A DNA stretch of 64,000 nt from Blepharisma stoltei. Lineage: Eukaryota; Ciliophora; Heterotrichea; Heterotrichida; Blepharismidae. Positions 42,726 to 51,893 of this stretch are shown in pieces. The position numbers and the translations under genes are program-made. Positions within the stretch are counted from its first letter, which is position 1. The number at the start of each line of letters is the position of its first letter. Location of the stretch: positions 434,001-498,000 of the forward strand of contig CAJZBQ010000009.1 in the NCBI GenBank assembly GCA_914767885.1, in the 5' to 3' direction. The notes beneath the pieces are model-generated. The model was not told the DNA's origin. It did not search any database and saw only the letters and a list, made by a program, of their open reading frames with translations.

Positions 42726-43382
42726 TTATTTACCATTAGCGAGAATTCTTAATAACGGAGATGAAGGCTCTTCTTCTTGGGATGTTAAAATTTTATCCAT
42801 AACTTTGGTGCTGGGACCTTTCATCATTATCTGCCATTTATAGTCTTTTATAGGGACTGATTTTTCGTATGGGATTTTCCCTAAAATATCTTTATTAGAT
42901 TGTCTAAAATTTGAATGTGACGTTGTGCATCTTGACCTTGTAGTCAAACTTTGGGCTGAAAATACTCTTGTGAGATGCGGATTTAGAAATCCGCTGCTTT
43001 CCCATTTCGAATTAGAACTTTGGGGTCTACGATCTTTAGTATCTCGGATAGTTGAATACAGAAATGCCTCGTTTTTTACAGTTTCATATACATACTCATT
43101 TTTATCCTTTGTAGGTGCCAGCTTAAACAATGAGCCATTGAAAATTTTATATTTATCTCTATACATTGGGTCTTTTGATTCAGGAGCTCTAGGCATCAGC
43201 GCTTCTTTTTGCCATGGCCATTTGATGCTTTCAGTTAAATTTGTCTCAGATTTTATATTTCTCGAATGTTTTCTATTCAGAAAACAATAATTCATAGTAA
43301 TGCAATTTATCGGCGGATTGTCATCTATTCTTTTTGTAATGAAGCTTGAAATCGGCTTTTTATTGGATTCATGTCTTCTCAT
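42726..43382 (-). CDS. unknown basic protein
   Basis: 218 residues from the ATG at 43382 (MRRHESNKKPISSFITKR). The open frame continues upstream to 43460, but that would overlap the next gene. Contains PWQKEALMPRAPESKDPMYR, RDTKDRRPQSSNSKWESSGF and SAQSLTTRSRCTTSHSNFRQ, i.e. Ser/Arg-rich short linear segments typical of ciliary microtubule-associated proteins, but no recognised domain. The 3' half is duplicated at 41822-42220. Confidence 0.65.
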   Translation of the reverse strand: MRRHESNKKPISSFITKRIDDNPPINCITMNYCFLNRKHSRNIKSETNLTESIKWPWQKEALMPRAPESKDPMYRDKYKIFNGSLFKLAPTKDKNEYVYETVKNEAFLYSTIRDTKDRRPQSSNSKWESSGFLNPHLTRVFSAQSLTTRSRCTTSHSNFRQSNKDILGKIPYEKSVPIKDYKWQIMMKGPSTKVMDKILTSQEEEPSSPLLRILANGK

Positions 43383-43395
43383 TTTTATATTAAAA
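43383..43395. promoter_or_regulatory. 13-bp divergent intergenic gap
   Basis: TTTTATATTAAAA lies between the two start codons. The + strand start is fixed by homology (MLTWLGHSS); the minus start is less certain. Confidence 0.45.
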
Positions 43396-44103
43396 ATGCT
43401 AACCTGGCTAGGACATAGCTCTTTTAAGCTAGAATGTAATGACTCGTCCAATAACGCCAAAAAAATAATTTATGTTGACCCTTGGCTGAGTGGACCAACT
43501 TGTCCAGAAAATGAAAAAAATCCAAATCACGCTGATTTGATTTTGGTTACACATTGCCGTGAAGAAGCAATAAATGATATAATAATGCTAAACCAAAGAA
43601 CAGGAGCTATGGTTGTAGGGGCTGGCGATTTTTCAAGATATTTACATTCAAAAGGTGCATCATCGATTTACTTTATGAATAAAGGAGGGGAGTTTGAAAA
43701 TTCGTATATTATTGCACATATGGTTCATGCAGATAATTCAAGCCCTGAGCTGAGCGATAAAGCTTATATAGGGACTTCTGTTGGATTTGTAATAAATTTC
43801 AAAGATGGCTCCCCAGCAGTGTATTTTGCGGGGAATACAAATGTAAATTCAGAGATGAGGATAATTAGTGATTTATATTCTCCAGATATTGCGATTTTAC
43901 CGATTGAAGGAAGATATACAATGGGCCCAGTTGGAGCTGCATATGCAGTCACTCATTTTCTTGAATCTGTAAAAGCTACAATACCTATGTCTTGGGAAAT
44001 AGGTTCAGAAGCACCCCAGCAGCTTGCAAAAGCTCTGCAGCCTCAGCATAAAGTTTATGTCATGAGCCATGGAGAAACTATAGAATTAAGAAGCATAATT
44101 TAA
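43396..44103 (+). CDS. UPF0173-like metallo-beta-lactamase fold protein with lost metal ligands
   Basis: 235 residues. Starts MLTWLGHSSFKLE as in bacterial UPF0173 hydrolases; an upstream in-frame ATG at 43300 would overlap the divergent gene. YVDPWLSGP, ADLILVTHCREEAIND, FAGNTNVNSEM and LPIEGRYTMGP align with the family. However, the HxHxDH metal motif is HCREEA here, the usual AGDT is AGNT, and the final His is replaced (IPMSWEI). So the fold is kept while metal binding is probably lost: a likely pseudoenzyme. Confidence 0.82.
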   Translation: MLTWLGHSSFKLECNDSSNNAKKIIYVDPWLSGPTCPENEKNPNHADLILVTHCREEAINDIIMLNQRTGAMVVGAGDFSRYLHSKGASSIYFMNKGGEFENSYIIAHMVHADNSSPELSDKAYIGTSVGFVINFKDGSPAVYFAGNTNVNSEMRIISDLYSPDIAILPIEGRYTMGPVGAAYAVTHFLESVKATIPMSWEIGSEAPQQLAKALQPQHKVYVMSHGETIELRSII

Positions 44104-44492
44104 TTTTAACTCAGAGAATTCTACTTATTCATGCTTATATTTATGAGTTGAATCTATTTTAGTGTAATTATTTTTGGTATTTAAAACTTTACTCTAAAGC
44201 TGAAAATCATTTTTAATACTAATAAAATAATTTTATGAATAAAATTTATTAAATATAATTCTACTCCACTAAAATCATTCGTGCTTAACAACAGACTATA
44301 TTTTTCGTACAGCTGCAGCTTTATTTCAGTAAAAAATTATATAAGAATTATTATCAGTAGTAAAAATAAAACTGCCCAATTTTGATAAAATTAAAAAGCT
44401 AAGTTCTTATTTCGCTTATAATTTTATTTGACTTATCATTTTGATTGACTCTTCTTGATTATTTATTCTCTTAATTTTTGTCGATATACTTC
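44104..44492. other. intergenic, nothing recognised
   Basis: 389 bp AT-rich spacer between two + strand genes. No ORF, hairpin element or RNA gene noticed. Confidence 0.5.
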
Positions 44493-46058
44493 ATGACAGA
44501 AATGGCTACTTTATCACCGCTAAAAGTAACAATTATCACATGTACAGCGGTTGTCGTAGTTTTTAAGCTGCCTAGATGGATTAGAACAATTCGCCGTAAA
44601 GGACTCAAGCAAATAGTCGTCCAAAAACTTTCTCGTTTTCTCTTAAAGTTCGAATACTTCAAGAAACAGTTTGACTCAAAAAATGAAGAAGCAAAAGAAT
44701 CAGTCCAAAGCGTTTTGCTTGCCCACCGTGAAAATCCAATTTTTACTCTTCCTGAGCATGGCCTTGACCCTCAAATAATCCTCGAAAGACTCCACAAATG
44801 GGCAGAAAGAGATCTTGAGTTCCAAAAAGGAGGCAGAATATCAGGTGCGGTATACCATGGAGGAAAAAATCTTCAGCTATTAGCTGCAGAAGCCATGAAA
44901 TCTTTTACAATCAGCAACCCTTTGCATCCTGATATTTTCCCTGCTGTCAGACAAATGGAAAGCGAAATAGTCCAAATGACTGTTAATTTGTTTAATGGAG
45001 GCCCAAATGCTTGTGGGATTTTAACACAAGGAGGCACTGAAAGTTTGCTGCTGGCAATGTTAGCTTATAGAGAATGGGGAAGAAGAAGGGGTATAACTGA
45101 GCCAGAAATTATTGCTCCTGTAACTGTTCATGCTGCTGTAGAAAAAGCGGCGTTTTATTTTGGGATGGAATTGGTTCATGTGAGAATGGGGCCTGATTAT
45201 AAGGTAGATATTAGGGAAGTCAGGAGAAATATTACAAGTAATACGGTTGTTATTATAGGAAGTGCTCCAAATTATGCGAATGGGATTATAGATGATCTTC
45301 AAGAATTAGGGAGATTAGCATTAAGATATAAAAAGAATTTCCATATTGATGCATGCTTAGGAGGATTTCTGCATCCTTTTCTGAAGGAAGCTGGGTATGA
45401 TATCCCTGCATGCGATTTCTCAGTTCCTGGTGTAACCTCAATTTCTTGCGACCCTCATAAGTATGGATACACTCCTAAAGGAGTTTCATGCCTTATGTTT
45501 GCAAACCCAGAGCTCAGAAAATTCAGTTATTTCACATCTGCAGGGTGAACTGGAGGAGTTTATGTAACCCCTACTCTTTCAGGAAGCAGAACTGGCTGCA
45601 TATCTGCAGGTGCCTGGGCCACTATCTTAAGTATGGGCCGCAACACATATATTGAATGTGCAAAAGCTATAATGGACGCAGCAAGCTACATAAAGAGAGA
45701 AATTGTAAAAGTCCCTCACCTAGAACTTATGGGTGACCCAGTTATGAGCATCATTGGGTTTACCTCAAAAACTATTAATATATGGGCACTTGTCTCAATA
45801 ATGAGCAAAATTGGAGGCTGGGGACTAAATGCTACACAAAGCCCACCTGGAGCTCACTTTTGTGTGACTTATGCTAATGCTTCACAAGCTGAGCAGTTCA
45901 TTCAAGATCTTTATAAAGCTGTTGAAGAAGTCGAAAAGTGTGCAGACATGAGCGCCTATCAAACTTGCCAATTATATGGACTAATTGCTGAATTTCCGGA
46001 CAAAACAATTATTGGAGATATTTTAACAAACTACGCAGATTGCTTATTTACCGCTTAA
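44493..46058 (+). CDS. SGPL1: sphingosine-1-phosphate lyase
   Basis: 521 residues from the ATG at 44493. N-terminal membrane helix (VTIITCTAVVVVFKLPRWIR) then a PLP-dependent group II decarboxylase fold: HPDIFPAVRQMESEIVQM, GILTQGGTESLLLAMLAYRE, HIDACLGGFLHPF, and the PLP lysine in SISCDPHKYGYTPKG. It cleaves sphingosine-1-phosphate to hexadecenal and phosphoethanolamine at the ER. TGA encodes the conserved Trp of SAGWTGGVYVTPTLSGSR. No IES or intron. Confidence 0.95.
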
Positions 46059-46076
46059 TAAGAAATAAAGATTTAA

Positions 46077-46637
46077 TTAAAATGTAGCCAATGCATAGTT
46101 CTTTTCTTTACCAATCGGCTTAAAACTCCATGAATCACCTTCTATTTCTTCTTTAAAAGCGCCATTTTGCTGTTTACTTGCCTTAGAAATTTCAATTTTT
46201 TCATTATCTGCTTGCTTTAGCCATGAAACTTTGTCATTTCTATAGGCAATGCTCGAAGACGCCCCTTTTTTAGGCCGGTCTTTAGAAGTCTCTCTCCCCA
46301 GCTGCTGTAAAATATCTTTATTTACAGTTAAAATCATTTGGCAAGTTTTGGTTCCAATATCAAAAGGCTCAAGCTTGATTGCTCTTTTTTCTTCTAAATC
46401 TTTAAGAATTTCACAAAGGTCAAAGCCTCTCATCATCATTCTTCCTGATGTGCTTCTGAAAAGCATTCTTAAATTCCTCATCAAGCTTTGGCTGTCGATT
46501 GGGGTTGAAAACTTGTCGGTGACCATGTACTGGAGAAGGAGAGCTTTAAGCTCCTTGGGTGTTGCTGCTGTGTATTTGAAGTCTTTAGAGTCTTCTTTTT
46601 CACGGGATCTGCTCCTTTTTCTTTTTGGGCTTGGCAT
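46077..46637 (-). CDS. unknown protein with basic N-terminus
   Basis: 186 residues. Start MPSPKRKRSRSREKEDSKDF looks like a nuclear localisation signal. The middle has helical segments (PKELKALLLQYMVTDKFSTP; RMMMRGFDLCEILKDLEEKR). Tail polar. No known domain. Converges on sphingosine-phosphate lyase with 18 bp between stops. Nuclear function is only suggested by the basic start. Confidence 0.65.
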   Translation of the reverse strand: MPSPKRKRSRSREKEDSKDFKYTAATPKELKALLLQYMVTDKFSTPIDSQSLMRNLRMLFRSTSGRMMMRGFDLCEILKDLEEKRAIKLEPFDIGTKTCQMILTVNKDILQQLGRETSKDRPKKGASSSIAYRNDKVSWLKQADNEKIEISKASKQQNGAFKEEIEGDSWSFKPIGKEKNYALATF

Positions 46638-46897
46638 TTTTATTAAAATTTGTGAATTTAATCTTAATGATGTAGAGGGATAACTCAGTATTAAACTCTT
46701 TTTGATTTATAATACAATGTTTATTATCAAATTTAAAATTGCATATCTATATAATATGCGAGTAGAAATTCAAAAGAATTCATGCAAATCGACACTAATT
46801 TTAATTACGCTTATTATAAGACATGCCTTCCGCTTTCTTTGAGACAATCGGCTTGCGATTTTTTCATCTATTTAAATTTAGGTTAGAATTACAGACC

Positions 46898-48793
46898 TTA
46901 TTCTTCATAGTCATTGATAAAAGCTTTGAATTCAAATGCATCAATAATTGAAGGGCAGCCTAGAAGGCCTTCCAAATAAAGCTCAAGGCCTTGTTTTCGA
47001 TTATCAATTTCCTTAGGTGAGCTTAAAGGTGCTATTGATTTTCCAGGTAACGTTGGAAACAAGGCTTCCTCTAATTTCACATTTTTTAAACTGTTTCTAG
47101 AATTTATGTAGTTTCCTAAAATAGGACTAGCTGATCTTTTTATCAAAAAAGTATTTAATCGATCAAAATCTTTATATCTCCTTTTCACATTCCACTCCTT
47201 AATTTTTTTTGTTTTTTCAAATTTCGCAAACTTAAGTGTGTATACAATAAAATGGTCATCTCTATCTACTTCATTGTCCCATATAATCGGTGTATATAAT
47301 AAATATGAATAATCTGTATTCTTAGATTTCCAGAGTGCTTCAATAGATACTTTGCATTCGATAAAATCCAATCCTTCTTGACAAATATAAGCAGGATCAT
47401 TTAGCACATGCCCTAAATAATTTTCCAGGTCTATTCTCCTAATTTCAATAGTCTCAGTGTCTCTTTTTCTAAGTGTTTGCATATAATTCTTTTTCGGAAA
47501 ATTCGGCAACCCTGCAGGCGCGACTATTTTTCTCAATCTCCTATGAAAATCTCATATTTCACTATACCTTTTCATAACAGTTCCTTCCCCCACAAGTTTT
47601 GCTGCTTTTCATTGTATTACATACTCAATATGTTCTTTTTCCACCCACTTTACAATTTTCAGCTTAATATATTCCTGCAGCTGGTAATTATCACAGTTTT
47701 CTTCCCCTTTCGGCAAGTCTTGTGAATTTGCATAATAAGCAGAAAATGACCCATGGTTACTTTTCATTGTGTCACTTGCATTGCTATGCCTCCTTTCTTC
47801 ACCCCTTGCTCTTTTATGAGCTTCCATACAAGCTGTTCTGCTATGTCCTTCTATCTTCAAATAATTCAGCAATTCGTCATTCATAAACTCAGGAAAGCAT
47901 AAATTTGATAAATATTCGTCAAGGGCTTGTTTTCGTTCATCAATATTGGCTGACCCACTCATTGTGATAGGGAATTTTGGGAACTCTAAATTTGGAAATT
48001 CATACCTTGGGAATTTTTCTCTGAGATTATTATGTAAAGTTTCGAAATCTTGGTAGGTTTTTCTGACCGTATGGGTGTCAGCTCCTATAGTAACTATGAT
48101 GTGATAATAGACAACTTGCCGGTTGTTTTCAGTTTTTACTTTGCATTCTTTTATTGCAGTGTGGATTAGTTGGGGTTCGAAATCTTCTTGAGGCAAAACT
48201 GAATTTTTTTTGGAATTTTTTCGTGTGGGTAGATTATTGGAATTTTGCCGAAGCAGAGGTTCAACGGAATATACAGAAAATTCATTGGGTTTGCAGAAGG
48301 AATAGATTGATAATATTGTTGAGGAGCAGCAGCATATTACAAAAGTCGCGATTTTTCACTCTTTCAGCTGTATGCTATCATTCCAAGGGTCTAACAGGAT
48401 AATAACAGTAAAGGATATCTGTAGAATCATGTTTAAAATTCAAAAACTCCTGAGGCCATACCAAGTTGTCCGTAATCTCCTTCGGTGTTCGAAATTTACT
48501 AAAAATAAACAAATAGCTCATGCAGATCCTAAAAGCGTAAATAAAACCATCCTGACAATTTTTTCATCTGTTTCATGAATATCAGCTGGGATAATATAGA
48601 ACACATGGACAAAATTAAAAAGTGAGGATGATATTATGCAGATATTCTTGACAACTAAATTCTTTGTAAATGTTTGGGTTCGGTCTATTCCATCGTGCCA
48701 GTGTATTAAGCAGCGTCGGAGAGAGTAGCATATAAACCAAACAGGAATTATGATCAAAATCCCGCATAGAACTATTATGTATATCCTTTCCAT
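46898..48793 (-). CDS. TMD0-like membrane domain fused to three PX domains
   Basis: 631 residues once TGA is read as Trp; no IES. Residues about 1-175 carry five membrane helices (MERIYIIVLCGILIIIPVWF; FLVNFEHRRRLRTTWYGLRS; ILNMILQISFTVIILL). The E-x-R-R ... S-F-W pattern recalls the TMD0 domain of ABCC transporters. Then PX domain 1 (YYHIIVTIGADTHTVRKTYQ; RYEFPNLEFPKFPI; NIDERKQALDEYL), PX-like domain 2 (GTVMKRYSEIWDFHRRL; LPNFPKK; IEIRRIDLENYLG) and PX-like domain 3 (FIVYTLKFAKF; WNVKRRYKDFDRLNTFL; EIDNRKQGLELYLEGLL). PX domains bind phosphoinositides, so an endolysosomal membrane role is inferred. The combination is one I do not know elsewhere. Confidence 0.78.
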
Positions 48794-49287
48794 TTATAGG
48801 GAAATGATAGAGGAAGAATTTGTAATTTAATTTATTATTGAGGAGAATAAATTAAATTGCTATTATTTATTATTTTTAAACAATAAATATCTTTTATGGC
48901 TTCATGCTGTAATAATAAGGAAAGCTAACAATAATTATTTTGGTAATTAGGAAAATTTATTTTAGGGATTTTTATGATATTTTGGCTTTGCATTATTTTC
49001 AAACTCACTCAATTTTCCATATATTTTTAGAATTATGCTACAGATAATGCATATTTAAGAACCAAATGAATCAATCATCTTTGATGATTAATCTTTTTTT
49101 AATTCCATTATTTGTTTTATAGATATTTCATCTTTAATCAAATTTGCAACTGATTGCCAGCCTACTCATATTTATCTAAACAGATATTTGCTTCGATTTA
49201 ATTTACATTAATCTATCTTTTTTCAAAATTTAAACTTAAATCTTCCTTATTCTTAGGAAAATTCGTATAAGTTAAATGATTTAGAAA
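48794..49287. other. intergenic, nothing recognised
   Basis: About 490 bp AT-rich between divergent genes; presumably holds both promoters. No ORF or inverted repeat noticed. Confidence 0.5.
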
Positions 49288-50118
49288 ATGCATAAGCGAA
49301 GCTATACTAAAGTCCCTGCTCTCAGCAACAAGAGACCTACTCGTACAAATAGCTCGGAAGGAATTCTTACCTCAAAAACAAACACAAGTCAGAGGCAAAG
49401 AAGCTCTTCCAAAGAAATATCTCAGCCTCGGGTAAAAATTAGCAGAAAAGGAAAGATTCCTTCTCTTCCTATTAAAAAAATCACAAAGAATAGGAACTTA
49501 GAAGAGCTTTTCAATTTATTTCGAAAGCCAACTCAACGTTATGATTTTATTGACCAAGAAATGGATAACTTGATGGGCGAAGTAGATGAAATTATCAAGT
49601 TTTGTATAGACTTATCAAGAAAATATAATACCGACATAAGGGAAACTGAGTATAGCGACTATTTGAAAACTCATAAGAGTTCTTCAGAAATACTAGATAA
49701 TTCCAGTATTTCCTCTGGAAAAATGTATCATTTTGCTAAAAGCAATGAATCGACTAATAGAAAAAGAAACAGAATGAAAACAAGAACTATGAGCTCAAAA
49801 CAACTCCCAGCTATTGAAGCTAACAATTATTCGGTTATTGTGCAGAATGGCTACCACGAAGAACTTAATAAAATCGAGCAAATTTCGATCCCACCTTTAA
49901 TTTCAAAATCTTATTTATCAAACAGGAATATGTACATTGTATATGAAATGGTGAAATTTATTTAGAAAAAAGGAAGGTGCTATGAGTGTGCTGGGACGTG
50001 TAAAGAAAAGCATGATGATTCTATGCTGAGCAGGACTTCGAGTAAGAAAAATGTGAAATTAGAAAGGTCGTTTAAAATGAGAAAAAAGCCTGAAATATCT
50101 CATAATGTATACTTATAA
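49288..50118 (+). CDS. unknown basic protein with C-terminal Cys cluster
   Basis: 271 residues after removal of a 15-nt intron. Basic, Ser-rich first 80 residues (KRPTRTNSSEGILTSK, PRVKISRKGKIPSLPIKK), a short helical centre (FIDQEMDNLMGEVDEIIKFC), then after the intron KKGRCYECAGTCKEKH, whose three Cys and a His could bind zinc, and a basic tail. No family recognised. Confidence 0.68.
49951..49965 (+). other. 15-nt intron
   Basis: GTGAAATTTATTTAG. Removal joins YIVYEM to KKGRCYECAG and bypasses the TAG at its 3' end, adding 50 residues. Confidence 0.9.
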
Positions 50119-50444
50119 TTTAATAATCAAGCTAAATTTTTACACTATCTGGAAAAATTTAATTAAAATTTAAATTTACATCGTTTTATATCATAATTAG
50201 ATAAATTTATAAATTTTATGGCTTTTAATAACCCATGGCTATTTATCCTCATATTTATCCTTTGCCAGGATTATTAATTATTAATCTATCCATTTTCCAC
50301 AGTCAATTTCTACTCGTAACCAGTTTTTATTACCCACCTAATTCGTTCTATTCAATTTCTTCCACAAATTTAAACTATTCTTAAATATTTTAAGCTGAAA
50401 TTACTTACCAATTATAATAAATTAATCCCAGAAACCAATCCAGA
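50119..50444. other. intergenic, nothing recognised
   Basis: 326 bp AT-rich spacer between two + strand genes. No ORF, inverted repeat or RNA gene noticed. Confidence 0.5.
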
Positions 50445-51872
50445 ATGGCAGGCAAGACCAATACGAAATCCTTTAAAAAGCAGCCTCTTAAGCCTCTGAG
50501 CCTCAAAAAGCCATCAAAAGTGTCTAATATTGACGTAGAGAGCAACCATGGGAGAGACAACGATTCTCTCCCAATACCTAAAGGTGACTCTCCCTATGCC
50601 TTAGCCAAACTTGCTGAGTACAAAGAGAGAGATCTTGATAAAGCGGAGTATTACTACAACCTCACTATCAAAGCCGGCGATCGCTGCGAAAGTGCTATCA
50701 AAGATCTCGCAAGTCTTTTACATCAGCGAGGCAAGACTAAAGAAGCCTGCAACTTACTGGACAAGCATAGGAATCTGTTTAAAAACGATGCAGAAAGGTT
50801 TGAAAACCTTTACAATACACTAAAAAAGCAAATTGTTACGACAGGTAACTGCTTAAATAAACGCTTAAAGCTATCAGGGCTTAAAAAGGATGATGACAGT
50901 GATTTTGTTTACTCACTGTTTTCCAATACAATGCGTATTATAAGTGTCGAGCTGAAATACGAAGAAATTGGCACCAAAGAAGTGTATTATGCAATATACC
51001 TGCTTGCCAAGAATAGCCTACTAGGAGCATTATTTGGTTTGCCGTTCTTAAATTTTGTTAGCCAGAAAATATGCCAACGAATTTGGTAAGCCAGCTATTG
51101 TCCGGCCAACCAAAAAATGCTCCTTAGTGGTCTATTCTTGGTAAATAATTATACTTGACTTCAGCAGCCACTCTTCAGCTAGAAAAACCTTAGAAGGTTT
51201 CCACCACTGGGAAGAGTATAAAATCGAATGGATTGACTATAACGGAGAAGTAGCTGGAGACGCTCATTATGCAAGACATAAGATGGAGGAATACAGAAAA
51301 CACCATCCCACGTTCGAGTATAAAGTCTTCGACAGAGACCCGAAAGGCTACGTACTCAGTATGCCTATCGATGGAACAGCAATTCAAAATGGAGAAAAAC
51401 TAAAAGTTGATGGGCTGGACGTCAAGAATATTTTACTCCCCCCCCCCCCCTCCGTGAGCGAACAAAAAAATTTTGTTCGCTCACGGAGGGGTTAATTTTT
51501 TTTTTTTAAAAAAAATTTATATATAAATTTTATAAAAAATAATTTTTTTTCGAAATTTAAAAAAATCCTAATTTGCAAAAATTGGGAAGCAAATATTAAT
51601 TTAATTTGCAAAATTTATGTTTTTAAAAACGCAATTTGTTTAAAAATTAAACAGAATTAGCTCTAGATTTCATTATACTAATTATCACTTATATATCAAA
51701 ATTTTTTTCCATTAAAATTTTTTCTATTAAAAAAATTTTTGTGTTCACTCACGGAGGGTGGGTTTTTGGTCAAAAAAATGGCGATTTTTCTAATGGTTTT
51801 GTTCGCTCACGGAGGGGGGGGGAGTTAGGAGTTTCTCTGTTCTCCACGATTTTTGAGGAGTCAGAGATATAA
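50445..51872 (+). CDS. TPR/Sel1-like helical repeat protein, unknown
   Basis: 292 residues after removal of IESs at 50995-51151 and 51434-51825. Basic Pro-rich start (MAGKTNTKSFKKQPLKPLSL), a helical-repeat part (SPYALAKLAEYKERDLDKAE; SAIKDLASLLHQRGKTKEAC) of Sel1/TPR type, then a mixed alpha/beta C-terminus (YYAILDFSSHSSARKTLEGF; EYKIEWIDYNGEVAGD). Junctions are both in frame, and the last 15 residues come from after the MITE. Partner and function unknown. Confidence 0.72.
50995..51151. mobile_element. 157-bp IES with about 40-bp inverted repeats
   Basis: Arms start TATACC..GCCAAGAATAG and run through AGGAGCATTATTTGGTTTGC; the right arm is the complement with a few changes. TA-to-TA excision gives KEVYYAILDFSSHS. 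Without excision the frame ends at 51089. Confidence 0.88.
51434..51825. mobile_element. 392-bp MITE-type IES, the longest un-nested copy
   Basis: Ends TACTCCCCCCC..TCCGTGAGCGAACA and GTTCGCTCACGGAGGGG..AGTTA, plus subterminal hairpin and internal GTTCACTCACGGAGGG. Good reference for the family. Excision gives VKNILGVSLFSTIFEESEI and a stop at 51872. Confidence 0.93.
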
Positions 51873-51893
51873 CTCTAACATCTTTATTATTAC

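Larger units (their letters stand above)
41330..43130 (+). repeat. tandem segmental duplication of about 0.85-0.9 kb
   Basis: Unit 1 (about 41330-42220) and unit 2 (about 42220-43130) both contain a small membrane-protein gene on + followed by the 3' part of a convergent minus-strand gene. Both start near AAACTGTCAT. Only unit 2 connects to a complete minus-strand gene. Confidence 0.88.

Noticed and set aside
46898-48793. Three separate genes suggested by standard-code stops
   Set aside because: The breaks are all TGA codons, read as Trp; the PX motif YSEIWDFHRRL spans one of them, so one gene is correct.
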